Source: Neoarius graeffei (taxonomy: Eukaryota; Chordata; Actinopteri; Siluriformes; Ariidae). From it: a stretch of 64,000 bases of DNA. Shown piece by piece: positions 33,909-44,903 of the stretch. Within the stretch, counting starts at the first letter, position 1. The number at the start of each line of letters is the position of its first letter. The notes under the pieces are model-generated. The model was not told the origin of the DNA and did not search any database. It was given only the letters and a program-made list of their open reading frames with translations. Position numbers and translations under genes: made by a program. The stretch is taken from contig NC_083575.1 of the NCBI RefSeq assembly GCF_027579695.1, positions 66,439,154 through 66,503,153 of the forward strand, given 5' to 3'.

Positions 33909-34480
33909 TCCCCTGCAAAATGGCACTCCAGGTATGGGAGAGCATGTATGCTCCCTCATCCTGGTTGATGGTCCTCGGGCTTCGCTTTTGGATCTCCATG
34001 GCCTCCCTGATCCAGCGCTGATGTTTATTATCTTCTGTGCGGATGACTCTGGCATTCCCCCAGTCCATAATGTGATTTTCTCTTTTGCAGTGATCTGTTA
34101 TGGCTGACTTGTAATTTTCCTGTTGTGCCTTTTCTTTTATTGTTTGGGTTTGTCTTGTAGCTGTCTCCTTTTCGCACTCTTTCTTATGTTCATTTTTCCT
34201 TGTGGTGAAGCTCCTTCCTATCTCCCCGATGTAAGTTTTATTGCATGATTGGCATGGAATCTCATATATGGTGTTGAATTTGTTATCCGGATGTATTCTG
34301 TCTTTGGGATGAACCAGGATCTGACAGAGTGTTGTGTATGGTTTGACAGGTGTGTTAATGTTGTGTTTCCTCATAGCTCTTTGAATGCATTCCGTTATTC
34401 CTATGATGTATGGTAATGTTACTACTCCCCTGTGTTCTTGTTTGTTGCTTTGTTTTTTCTCTTTCTTCTGTGTTTTGTTG
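33909..34480 (-). pseudogene. Penelope-like protein, GIY-YIG endonuclease end
   Basis: The linker after RT reads 'RKHNINTPVKPYTTLCQILV' with 'HPKDRIH'. The GIY-YIG nuclease follows: 'TIYEIPCQSCNKTYIGEIGR' with 'SFTTRKNEHKKE'. After it come 'SAITDHCKRENHIMDWGNAR' and 'RWIREAMEIQKRSPRTINQD'. This order (RT, linker, GIY-YIG) is the known Penelope-like layout, where the nuclease nicks the target for reverse transcription. Partial only. Confidence 0.88.
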
Positions 34481-34671
34481 TTCTTGACCTGTTCTGCCCC
34501 TTTGGATATTGCCCACTGTGGATATTGACATGCCTTCAGAGCATGTTGTATATGTTGTTCCTTCTGTTCTTTGTCCTGTGGATCTGCAATTATTGCTGCG
34601 CATTCATGTAATTTAGAAATATAAAAAGAAAGAGTGTGAAAAGGAGACAGCTACAAGACAAACCCAAACAA

Positions 34672-34917
34672 TAAAAGAAAAGGCATAACAGGAAAATTAC
34701 AAGTCAGCCATAACAGATCACTGCAAAAGAGAAAATCACATTAGGGACTGGGGGAATGCCAGAGTCATCCGCACAGAAGATAATAAACATCAGCGCTGGA
34801 TCAGGGAGGCCATGGAGATCCGAAAGCGGAGCCCGAGGACCATCAACCGGGATGAGGGAGCATACATGCTCTCCCATACCTGGAGTGCCATTTTGCAGGG
34901 GACGAACAGACAGTAGA
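34672..34917 (+). pseudogene. Inverted duplicate of the Penelope-like C-terminal coding end
   Basis: The + strand reads 'SAITDHCKRENHIRDWGNAR', 'VIRTEDNKHQRWIREAMEIR' and a glycine-poor tail ending 'HTWSAILQGTNRQ'. It duplicates the end of the minus-strand frame in opposite orientation and has no GIY-YIG core. Confidence 0.85.
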
Positions 34918-35324
34918 AGGCGTGACCGACCTGTCAAACCAGACAGGAAGGTCACGCCTTTGGAAACATCAGCTGATAAGATGCGTCACCAACAACATCC
35001 GGTGACACTCTGAGGAAGAAGACAGTTACGTACGTCGAAACATGTCAGGTAAACAAACCTAAAACTAGATGTCTGATAAAAAAGAAAAAACTAACCATAT
35101 CTAATATAAGACATAATGAACATAATTGAGAGGTAACACAAAAGAAATTTCATTGCGCCTTAACAGTGACAATAAAGTGTTTGAATTTGAACTTTTCTGC
35201 AGTGCAACAAGATATGACTTACATAGATGTACAAGTAACTGTCACTAATCACTGTATCTGATTATGTTTCAACAACTTGAATGCAAGAATCTCCTCATAT
35301 AACCATTTTAAGTTGGCTCTGGAA

Positions 35325-35500
35325 CTTATTCAGGGAACACTGAGCACTAGGTAGTAATGCACCCTGTATGGGATGCCATTCCATCACAGAGCACCATGCA
35401 CACACATTCACACACTCATTCATACCTAGGGGCAATTTACCATAGTCAAACCACCGACCTGCATATTTATAGGAGGTTGGAGCAAATCAGAGTAAATACA
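35325..35500 (-). repeat. Older V-SINE-related SINE, partial
   Basis: 'gggatgccattccatcacag', 'cacacacattcacacactca' and 'cctaggggcaatttaccata' are the reverse of the older SINE body. Head and part of the tail are missing. Confidence 0.7.
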
Positions 35501-35810
35501 GATTTACTCAATGAAGGGTAATGTTAAAATAAAATGTATTTTATTCATTATCAGTGACAAACTTTTTCTCCAGCCACAGCTCTCAGATCAACTTTTTAAT
35601 CATAATACTACAAACTATGAGCAAGAAAATAAAACTTATTCTTTGCATGCTAGATGATCATTTTAAGCTCCTAAATGACCCTAAATAATACATCTATCCT
35701 CAATTCAACCCAGCCTCGTTTGTGTATTTGGAGCTATCCTTATTGCCTCTGTGGGGAACCTTGAATTTTGATGCTCTACCGCTACCTACTGGTAAGATTT
35801 TAGAATAGAA

Positions 35811-35840
35811 TAGAATAGAATAGAATAGAATAGAATAGAA
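35811..35840. repeat. (AGAAT)n array
   Basis: Six units of tagaa, followed by 'agcctttattgcaagg'. Confidence 0.95.
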
Positions 35841-36181
35841 AGCCTTTATTGCAAGGCCGGATTAGCTATATGGGCCTGCGGCACAGTGCCCAGGGGCACT
35901 AACCACTCACAGCCAGTGGGGGGGGCACCACATGACAGAAACTTTAAAAATATTTTTCGTGAATGTTTGTACACTTAAAATGGTTATACACTTGACATTG
36001 TTAAATAGTCATATATAATTCATTATGAACACTAATTTCATAAGAACAACAACAATAATCATAATTCTGAGAAAGAGTGTCCTATGTGACCATTAACCCC
36101 CCTTTCCTCAACCTGTCAGTTGAGCCAGTCCACCTACGGTGAAATGCATCAATTTTTTAAAAACCGCGGTAGAAATGAAAA

Positions 36182-36475
36182 ATGGACAGACATCAATTGA
36201 GTGGTTGTGCGAAGAGAAAATTAAAAAAAGAGAGAGACTCCAGGCGTGTAGCTGCAATTAAAAATGTTCCAGTGTTAGATCGTTTTTTTTATAAAAAACA
36301 TCGACAACTGCTGTCACTACCAGCGTTGAAGCCGAAGCTAGTGAAATCAGCGATGCTAGTGAGGGAGATGGCCCTGCTAGCACTAGCCGGGGAGATGCTA
36401 CAACCACAGCCAGTGTTAGCCGAGGGGTCGGCGACGACGAGGATCCCCTTGAGACATACAAATATATGCTGCTCA
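36182..36475 (+). pseudogene. hAT-like transposase N-terminal remnant
   Basis: Starts 'MDRHQLSGCAKRKLKKERDS' and 'RRVAAIKNVPVLDRFFYKK', matching the N-terminal 'SGxxKRKxKxE...LxxFF' pattern of ZMYM1-like hAT proteins. A frameshift follows near 36300: another frame has an acidic Ser-rich stretch ('SEGDGPASTS') and 'DDEDPLETY'. No catalytic region is visible and the element ends are not found. The preceding 35850-36180 is probably its 5' part. Confidence 0.6.
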
Positions 36476-36544
36476 TTTTTGAATAAGACATTTCAATATG
36501 CCTACATGCATATCGTTGGTTGTTTGCATTGGCTTAATACGGCA

Positions 36545-37749
36545 CTCCTTTATTGTCATTATACAAGTACAATGAAATTTAAAGCTTCACCATACAGTGC
36601 ACACATAAATACTAAAATAGACATAGGAAAATATGTACAATGAAACTAATATAAAACTACTACTAAAAAACTACTACTAAAAAAAAAACCTACTGACAAC
36701 TATACCTAAACTGTACATAAACTTGTGCAAGTCCCTGAAGGAACACAGGTGCATAACAGTAACAGGGTTGAGAATAAAGTGACTAGCTGCATCAAGTGAT
36801 AGAGATAGCATTGGCATGTACAGATGCCTATTTTCAGTATGTAGGCAACCCCCCCCCCCAAAAAAAAAAAAGATGATCTGACTTGATATGATAGTGCAAT
36901 AAGACAGTTTACAGATAGCTATGATATTAATAGTGCAAATATGACCGTTTACAGTACTTAAAATGACAAGAAAGTGCTCAAACAACATACAAGGAATAGG
37001 CCAAATGAAAAGTTCAAGCTTGAAAATTATTGTAGAATATATGCTGAACACCGTCTTTTGAGAGAAACTGGAAATTTCTTCATAACCATAAATACAGTGG
37101 GGCATGCTATCTGTCCCTGTTGGTTTGGTCCCTTGGTATTATGGGCAGACAGATGACGATATCATAGCAGTTCAGGAAATGGTCCTGAATGCCAGAAACC
37201 TCATATGAGGGCTTTGTATACTATGAGATCAAGGCAGCATTTTTAATGGTGACTGGATGGTTCAGGGCTGAATTTGTGGTTATATAGCTCATGTTTTTGA
37301 ACAAAGTGATGAACCTTGCAGTGTTCTACAAAAGTCAGCCTGCAGAATGTTCTCTACTTTGTCCAGCACACGATACTTCCCTACAGGATACTATGAGCTA
37401 CCATTCAATTACTGAATAAGTTATTTATCTGTCACGGTGCCAAGGCACGTGGTATTCCTGTGTCAAAGCAGAGATGAGCCCACTGGGTGACAGATCATCA
37501 CCACAGCCTAGAAATGGACTAGAAGCCCAATCCTGCTATGACATACCATTCCACTAAGAGGGTTTCATCTTCATGGGCACTTATCAAAGATGTGCTGCTC
37601 CAGGAGGTATATACTGTGGTATACATTTAATTAAAAATGAAACAAACTTGTGAGCATATACTCAGACAAAAACACTTAGCTTACTAAATCTATACATGTT
37701 TATTATTGCGAGTCTCCTGAGGCAACTTGTTTTTCTGTAGCTAATGTCA
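36545..37749. other. Intergenic, no clear feature
   Basis: Begins with a 'tttattgtcattatacaagt' repeat-end-like stretch. A C/A homopolymer tract lies at 36848-36871. No gene is supportable. Confidence 0.4.
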
Positions 37750-37976
37750 GATGAGGGACACCACTCCAACCTATCCCTTGCACTGGCTTGGGCAACTCCA
37801 GTGACTGGGTGTTTTTACCTAATCCACATGTCTTTGGACAGAAACTGGAGCACCCAGAGGAAACTCACACAGACATAGGGAGAACATGCAAACTCCCATC
37901 AGCTGTGAGGTTCGAACCTGGAAGCTTCTTGCTGTGAGGGAACAGTACTAACCACTGCATCACCATGCTATGGCAT
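37750..37976 (-). repeat. Older V-SINE relative, degraded
   Basis: Central domain in reverse (acatgtctttggacagaaac, gagaacatgcaaactcccat) and a tRNA-like head (ttcttgctgtgagggaacag ... accactgcatcaccatgc). Confidence 0.8.
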
Positions 37977-38492
37977 AGCATGGTACATATTCAGCACCAT
38001 GACAATACAGTAAACATCAACAGTTTTCTGCATCAAAAGGCTATTTTGCAGGTCAAATAATACACAATACATAAATATTACAACTGGACCTGGGATTTGA
38101 AATATGAGTGCATGTTTGGTTTGAGCATGTCTTTGTTTAAACTGCCAGTGAACATTTAGGCTACAGCACCATCTGCTGCCACATAAGAAAATAAAACATA
38201 AGTATGAACACAAGCACAACCTCACTTTCATCTAGATTATGGATTATCTCCTCGTAATTGATCATTATTTCTCCCAGTGTCTCCATCTTAACAAAACCTG
38301 ACACTAGTACAAGAAAAAACTCTAAGAGCATGTCCCAACCCTTATGAAAAACAACATGCTGTGTGATTTTAAGGAATTCTATAAAATAAATGCTCATTTT
38401 GAAGTGAATTAAATAAACACATAGCTGGTAGTTGCTGTTTGTTCAACTTCTAATACATGTAACTGAAACTGGGTCTTACTGCCATTGACTGT
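37977..38492. other. Intergenic, no feature recognised
   Basis: No supportable gene or repeat. Confidence 0.4.
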
Positions 38493-38502
38493 AATTTGTA
38501 AC

Positions 38503-38588
38503 AAACTCCATCCATCCATTATCTGTAACCACTTATCCTGTACAGGGTCACGGGCAAGCTGGAGCCTATCCCAGCTGACTATGGGCGG
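38503..38588 (-). repeat. V-SINE, very short tail copy with TSD
   Basis: Only the last ~85 bp of the SINE. Duplication aatttgtaac at 38493-38502 and 38589-38598. (tgga)n tail type. Confidence 0.85.
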
Positions 38589-38673
38589 AATTTGTAACTT
38601 ATGATGCCTTATTAATTTGTGATTAACATAAAGTTACATGCAAAATTCCTGATCGGATTTCATATTCATATGA

Positions 38674-38757
38674 TACACCCTGGAAAAGTCACCAGGTCAT
38701 CACAGGGCTGACACATAGAGACAAACAACCAGTCACACTCACACCTACACTGCAAAA
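38674..38757 (-). repeat. V-SINE internal fragment ending at a TA
   Basis: Runs from 'tacaccctggaaaagtcacc' to 'cactcacacctacac' in reverse. It stops at the TA of 'cacaccta', where a sequence starting CACTGCAAAAAAACTG (a MITE-like end) begins. Confidence 0.8.
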
Positions 38758-38871
38758 AAACTGAAAACTGAATTTGAGTAGAAAATTCCTTAATAGTATT
38801 GAAATTATCTTACTGCATGGACAGATCATTTTACTTGATAAGACATCTTTGAATAAGTTGGTTATAATTTA

Positions 38872-40462
38872 CAGTGGTGCTTGAAAGTTTGTGAACCTTT
38901 TAGAATTTTCCATATTTCTGCATAAATATGACCTAAAACATGATCAGATTTTCACACAAGTCCTAAAAGTACATAAAGAGAACCCAGTTAAACAAATGAG
39001 ACAAAAATATTATACTTGGTCGTTTATTTATTGAGGAAAATGATCCAATATTATGTATCTGTGAGTGGCAAAAGTATGTGAACCTCTAGGATTAGCAGTT
39101 AATTTGAAGGTGAAATTAGAGTCAGGTGTTTTCAATCAATGGGATGACAATCAGGTGTGAGTGGGCACCCTGTTTTATTTAAAGAACAGAAATCTATCAA
39201 AGTCTGACCTTCACAACACATGTTTGTTGAAGTGTATCATGGCACGAACATAGGAGATTTCTGAGGACCTCAGAAAAAGTGTTGTTGATGCTCATCAGGC
39301 TGGAAAAGGTTACAAAACCATCTCTAAAAAGTTTGGACTCCTCCAATCCACAGTCAGACAAATTTGTGTACAAATAGAGGAAATTCAAGACCATGGTTAC
39401 CCTCCCCAGGAGTGGTCGACCAACAAAGATCACTCCAAGAGCAAGGCATCTAATAGTCGACGAGGTCACAAAGGACCCCAGGGTAACTTCTAAGCAACTG
39501 AAGGCCTCTCTCACATTGGCTAATGTTAATGTTCATGAGCCCACCATCAGGAGAACACTGAACAACAATGGTGTGCATGGCAGGGTTGCAAGGAGAAAGC
39601 CACTGCTCTCCCAAAAGAACACTGCTGCTCGTCTGCAGTTTGCTAAAGATCACGTGGACAAGCCAGAAGGCTATTGGAAAAATGTTTTGTGGACGGATGA
39701 GACCAAAATAGAAATTTTTGCTTGAAATGAGAAGCATTATGTTTGGAGAAAGGAAAACACTGCATTCCAGCATAAGAACCTTATCCCATCTGTGAAAGAT
39801 GGTGGTGGTAGTATCATGGTTTGGGCCTATTTTACTGCATCTGGGCCAGAACGACTTGCCATCATTGATGGAACAATGAATTCTGAATTATACCAGCGAA
39901 TTCTAAAGGAAAATGTCAGGACATCTGTCCATGTACTGAATCTCAAGAGAAGGTGAGTCATGCAGCAAGACAACGACCCTAAGCACACAAGTCGTTCTAC
40001 CAAAGAATGGTTAAAGAAGAATAAAGTTAATGTTTTGGAATGGCCAAGTCAAAGTCCTGACCTTAATCCAATCCAAATGTTGTGAAAGGACCTGAAGCGA
40101 GCAGTTCATGTGAAGAAACCCACCAACATCCCAGAGCTGAAGCTGTTCTGGCGTGGAGGAATGGGCTGTAGGACTGATCAACAGTTACCGGAAACATTTA
40201 GTTGCAGTTATTGCTGCACAAGGGAGTCACACCAGATACTAAAAGCAAAGGTTCACATACTTTTGCCACTCACAGATACGTAATATTGGATCATTTTCCT
40301 CAATAAATAAATGACCAAGTATAATATTTTTGTCTCATTTGCTTAACTGGGTTCTCTTTATCTACTTTTAAGACTTGTGTGAAAATCTGATGATGTTTTA
40401 GGTCATATTTATGCAGAAATATAGAAAATTCAAAAGGGTTCACAAATTTTCAAGCACCGCTG
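38872..40462 (+). mobile_element. Tc1-like IR/DR element, copy 3
   Basis: Begins CAGTGGTGCTTGAAAGTTTG after TA (38870-38871) and ends 'caagcaccgctg' before TA (40463-40464). It shares right-end variants (attcaaaagggttcacaaat) with copy 4. V-SINE sequence starts at once at the right TA. Confidence 0.9.
39239..40242 (+). pseudogene. Tc1-like transposase of copy 3, broken
   Basis: Starts 'MART-stop-EISEDLRKS'. It has the HTH and then a +1 frameshift at about 39361 (acaaatttgtgtac), the same as in copy 4. Later come 'SGRPTKITPRARHLIVDEVT', 'VLWTDETKIEIFA' with a stop, '[16 protein letters not shown]' and '[10 protein letters not shown]' where the catalytic Glu codon is changed to Gln. The C-terminus has a deletion near 40165. 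Confidence 0.85.
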
Positions 40463-40630
40463 TAGGTGTGAATGTGAGTGTGAATGGTTGTCTCTATGTG
40501 TCAGCCCTGTGATGACCTGGCGACTTGTCCAGGGTGTACCCCACCTCTCGCCCATAGTCAGCTGGGATAGGCTCCAGCTTGCCTGCGACCCTGTAGAAGG
40601 ATAAGCGGTTACGGTAATGGATGGATTATC
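40463..40630 (+). repeat. V-SINE tail fragment fused to Tc1 copy 3
   Basis: Starts at 'taggtgtgaatgtgagtgtg' exactly at the Tc1 right TA and runs to the (tgga)n tail. Confidence 0.9.
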
Positions 40631-40635
40631 ATCAT

Positions 40636-40925
40636 GTGGCATGGTGGTGTAGTGGTTAGCACTGTTGCCTCACAGCAAGAAGGTTCTAGGTTTAAGCCCA
40701 GCGGTTGATGGGGGCCTTTCTGTGTGGAGTTTGCATATTCTCCCCATGTCTGTGTGGGTTTCCTCCAGGTGCTCCAGTTTCCCTCACAGCTCAAAGACAT
40801 GCAGTTAGGTTAACATGGGGTGGCCTTGGGTTGAAGTGCCCAAGAGTGGCGGCGTGCACATACGCAGTGGCTATGATGAACTAAATTTTGTTGTACATTT
40901 GTGCAGTGACAATAAAGACATTCTT
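40636..40925 (+). repeat. V-SINE head with a different tail
   Basis: Head and central domain to 'aaagacatgcagttaggtta' (40814), then an unrelated tail 'catggggtggccttgggttg' ending 'gtgcagtgacaataaagaca'. This ending is like other SINE/LINE 3' ends. The switch point is at about 40815. Confidence 0.75.
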
Positions 40926-41666
40926 CTTCTAAAATTTTTAAAAAGGTGACTTCATATCCGTATTCATAGTTGGAAAACCTGTGCCCAACACAAAAGCCTT
41001 TTTACTCACACACCTTTTGAATGGCTTTCAAAGTAATACAGCCTAATGATCTTTTCACGATTGCTGGCTGGTTGTATGAGAATCCGTGACCTGGCTGCCT
41101 TAGTCCCAATGCATGACCCGCATTCATAAATATATATGAATCAATAAATCTAACATGGGGCGAACCTGTGAAACACACAGACAGTGTGATTTGGAAAAAG
41201 CTGGCCAGTTTTACTCACAAATTATGTTTCTGTATTGTTAAAAACCCAACTTCAGTATATGGTCAGTTATGTTATCTGAAGTCCTTGAATTCAAGTTGTA
41301 TGCCAAGACTGTAGCCTTATTTCTTGATCCACATCTGGTCATGTTTAACTACATCAAACTAATTGTACCTAATGAGCAGATCTGTGTGGTTTGGAAAAAA
41401 TCAAAATGCAATTTGTGTCATGGGTATTCATGGTGGAAATTAGGTTTGTTTTGGCACAGCAACTCTGGCTCAACTCAAGTGGGAGTGAACACCTATTGGT
41501 ATCATTACATGAGCTGCTAATTGGTCAAATATGTGACCTGTTAATATTATAAACAGGACTGAGATTTTCCCATTAAACATACAGTTAGGAAATAACTTTT
41601 TATTACCCTGAAGCAAAGACTGTTCTTTGGCACTGAATGATGTATGATTAAATATGATCTTCCTTC

Positions 41667-41669
<3 letters not shown>
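40926..41669. other. Intergenic, no feature recognised
   Basis: No supportable gene; AT-rich. Confidence 0.4.

Positions 41670-41732
<63 letters not shown>
41670..41732. repeat. (TA)n microsatellite
   Basis: About 31 TA units. Confidence 0.97.
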
Positions 41733-41736
<4 letters not shown>

Positions 41737-42839
41737 CTGAAACTTTTTTTTTTTGCTCAAAAAATATTTTTTACTAAAAAGTCTTTGTGGTTTACATCAT
41801 CGCAAATAAGCTCACTTTTTTTTTTTTGCAAAACACAATTATTGGGTTCACTAAGTATAATGCATAATACTGTGAGTTCACATGACATACTGTATGTGTA
41901 CTGCTTTATTCCCTACAACAGTAGCACAAGAATTTTACTGTATTCCTGGAATATATGTGACAATAAAGAAATTGTAACTTTACAATTCTTTAGCACAGAG
42001 ATTCCTCAGCAGGTAATACTGCTAATTGGTGACAGGAACAAAATTAATTCAAGTCATTTGTTCAATGGCCACACATATGTAGAGTGCTTTTGTGAACTCC
42101 TGTAAACCTAAGCACCTTATCTTCTAAAGAATCTGCATGTCCACAGCAATCCCATGCTCTGGATGCAGGATGGAAAACACAGAGAAGGATTCAGTTAAGA
42201 AATCTAGGTCAACAGTCTAAATGTTTTTACCATTTAACACATTTTTCCCCATCCTAATTGAGAGTCTAGTGCTTATTCCACTAATACAGTGAAAGTCTTC
42301 ACTAAGACCTTGTCATCAAGGCAAGAGGCAGGCGGATGTAAAAGCAGTAAAGAAAGAGTTTACTCAGAAAAAAAGCAGGGTCAAAAAAACAGGCAGTGGT
42401 CAGTTGAGGCATAAACAGGATATCAGAGGAAAGAACAACAAGTCCAAAAACATAAACTAAGTCATAACCAAAATCTCAGCACAATAATCAGAAGGCTTAG
42501 TAAAGCCAAGCAAAGCTACACTAAGCATTTACTTCACAATGAACATGCGAACTGAACTGAAAGTCCTTAAAGCATATACGCAGAGCCATGGCCTCACTTT
42601 CATTTATAAATGCCTTGAGACCTCAAGAATGGTACAGGAATAGTTTTAAGCATTAACAATAAATCTAATATAGTAATTTTTATGATTAAAGTGATTCATA
42701 TAGGTAGCGGTCTGAGTGAATGACCTTGACGTCCATAATGTCACAGCAGGAAGTCTATCGGTCTCATCGCCATTTCCGCTATACTAAAACACAGAGCTGA
42801 CTGCAACTACGATCCTCCATTTTGAGCTAATTTATCGCC
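41733..42839. other. Intergenic, possible unclassified repeat
   Basis: A repeat-like stretch at 42290-42560 (ggcaagaggcaggcggatgt, cagtggtcagttgaggcata) cannot be classed from memory. The remainder shows no gene. 42700-42839 may be 5' flank of the THAP frame that follows. Confidence 0.35.
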
Positions 42840-42908
42840 ATGCCATGTAGAGGTGCTGCTGGCGGGTGCAGCAACACGACAGAAGGTGGATTTACGTTGC
42901 ATTTGTAA
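42840..42908 (+). pseudogene. THAP-domain N-terminal remnant
   Basis: ATG at 42840 gives 'MPCRGAAGGCSNTTEGGFTL' then HL and a stop. This resembles the start of THAP zinc fingers (MP..CxAxxCxN...GFxLHxFP), with the first Cys displaced. A matching C-terminal THAP segment appears at 44600-44820. The frame is interrupted just after by the 42911-44465 insertion. It could be a transposon-borne THAP (P-element-like) or a dead host gene. Confidence 0.5.
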
Positions 42909-42910
42909 CA

Positions 42911-44465
42911 GTGTGGTACGTAAGTTTAGAAATTTGGTATTTGACCGACTACGCCACCTAGGGTGGGGGAAGGCCCCTAGGAACCTCAATATCACACCAA
43001 TGTATTACAAAAACAGGACACAGGTTTGAAAGACACTCTTAGGCCAGAGATATGTTCACAATCATATTTATTAAAATCACAAGTTATGCAATAATTAAAA
43101 CACTATTCACAGTTCACGAAATTGACAACAGGCACAATGTGCAAAATATGCAGATAGGCTGGAACGAAGAACCAGGCTGTCAGGTCAGCTTGGACAGACC
43201 CTGAGCCACCATGGGAATCCAAATTAACAACCAATACGATACAATAAACACATCACAAGGACATCAAACAAACATTTGAGGCTGTGCCATACAGGGGCAT
43301 CACCATAACACTCCAGGGCGCGTATGGCCCATTCAACAAAAGGGGGGGATGGGAACAGAGGGAGCCAGGTGACATACGCACGTGGCACACTGGGGACAAG
43401 GCTGCTCTCTGCTGTTATATTGCTATTAGAAAGGGGTAAGAAGAATAATGAGCTAGGGTCAGAGTTGGGGCTTACCACAGGCAGCACGGAGGAAAGGGAC
43501 AGCAGAGACCCTGAAAACACCACACATGAAAGAATAAACACAAATTAAGCAAATAAGCACTGCAAGAGAATATAAAAATCACCAACTGTGCACGCAGCAA
43601 AGGAAACGTGAAGGACTTCCACCACCTGGAGACCGGCTGCTCTGGACAGAGCTCCCAGTACCTGCCCAAAGAAAGAGAAGAGAGATTGAGCACAGGGTAA
43701 TAGTCAACAATGTTGGCTACCAAATCTCCAAACCGAGGGAAAACGAAATACTTATCCTATGCAGCAGAGAGCTAGCAAAGAGTTGACATGGACATACAGG
43801 ACCAGCAGAGGAGGGAGTGCAGCCGCCCTGGTTGCCACACCTGCATACAACCACTCACTACTAATATGCTAACCCACACACACACACACACACCTCACAG
43901 ACACTCAAGAGCAATTAGCTGGTGCATGCAACACCAGAGGCACTACACAACCCCAGCCACTAATCACCAGACAACAGAAAGTAAATCAAAACACAGACAA
44001 GACGTAAGTAAATTAAATCACACAAAAACACAAATACATAATCGCAAACATAGCCCGCGTTAATTGTGAAAACAATAAAAATCAACTCATAGACAGGGGA
44101 CCAGACAGAATAGCCAACGCAGAGATGGAATGGCTGCCCCAAACGGACGTGGACCAACACAAGATGGCAACGGAACAGCAACTTGCCGTCGGTGTGGGAA
44201 GCCGTGGCGAGTGTACGATTCCATCGCAGATACCGAACGATGCTAAATGAAAACACGCTCACTGATTGACGAGACCGACACAATTAGACCGCTCGCTTCA
44301 GCTGGTTCCGGTGTCGTTCAAGCCACCGCTAAGGCTTGCCCAGACCTCGATCATAAACCTCGACTAGACCAAAAAGAACACTGAAGGCAAAGAACCCCTG
44401 GCAACACTACTCCCAGCTGAAATGGGAGACTTCACGCCAGCCACCACACAGGTGCACTGGCTACA
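42911..44465. mobile_element. Unclassified insertion, possibly LTR-like (fossil)
   Basis: Begins TGTGGTACG and ends ATGCCACA, short inverted ends of LTR style. It separates two halves of a THAP-like domain. No target duplication is clear and no internal genes are seen. A CA repeat lies at 43874-43893. Classification is tentative. Confidence 0.35.
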
Positions 44466-44903
44466 ATGCCACAGCGGAATGAGAGGATCCTACGGCACTC
44501 AATACTGACTTTTTATCAGAATAAAAGTCGCGCCAGTACTCCCCTTGCTTGTGGCTCCGCCAACCACAAACCTGGAATAATCATGACTCAGATTGAGGGG
44601 TGTAACCCAATCGGTCACACATTCATGGCCAAAGAATGTTCAAACTGCAAAGATTTGGATGCATTTTGCGAGAAGTTCACAGACACATTGGGCAGCTATG
44701 AAGTTGTCTCTCCTCTGCTCTCTGCACATTTTACTGAAGACTTGTACAAGACCTCTGATCTGTTGAGGAGTGTTGGCTATAAGCCCGTATTGAAAGAGGG
44801 TGCAGTACCAACAATTAAAGAAAAAAAACTACAAGAAAAGGAAAGTATTTATTTATTTTTTAAAAAGAAAGTGAGTTCAGTTGCACCAGTTCTCCTGGAG
44901 TGA
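44466..44903 (+). pseudogene. THAP-domain C-terminal remnant
   Basis: Residues 59-118 read 'CSNCKDLDAFCEKFTDTLGS', 'YEVVSPLLSAHFTEDLYKTS' and 'DLLRSVGYKPVLKEGAVPTI'. 'HFTED' and 'LKxGAVPTI' are THAP-domain landmarks (zinc-binding His and the closing AVPTI box). The Cys before 'SAHF' is replaced by Leu-Ser. After 'KEKKLQEKE' a possible splice donor (aaagtgagttc) occurs at 44867. THAP domains bind DNA and are common in P-element-type transposases. Confidence 0.6.

Larger units (their letters stand above)
33712..35133 (-). mobile_element. Penelope-like retroelement, 5'-truncated, with inverted terminal duplication
   Basis: Flanked by direct repeats taacacaaaagaa at 33699-33711 and 35134-35146. 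The minus strand encodes the C-terminal part of a Penelope-like protein. The last 474 bp of that part (33711-34184) are repeated in inverted orientation at 34627-35100 with about 98% identity by eye. The RT domain is absent. The copy is incomplete. Confidence 0.85.

Noticed and set aside
36677-37105. 142-codon minus-strand frame
   Set aside because: Low complexity, runs through a C/A homopolymer tract, no recognisable domain.
43224-43723. Ser/Leu-rich minus-strand frames suggesting a small membrane protein
   Set aside because: No domain, overlapping frames on both strands, and the region is inside an unclassified insertion.
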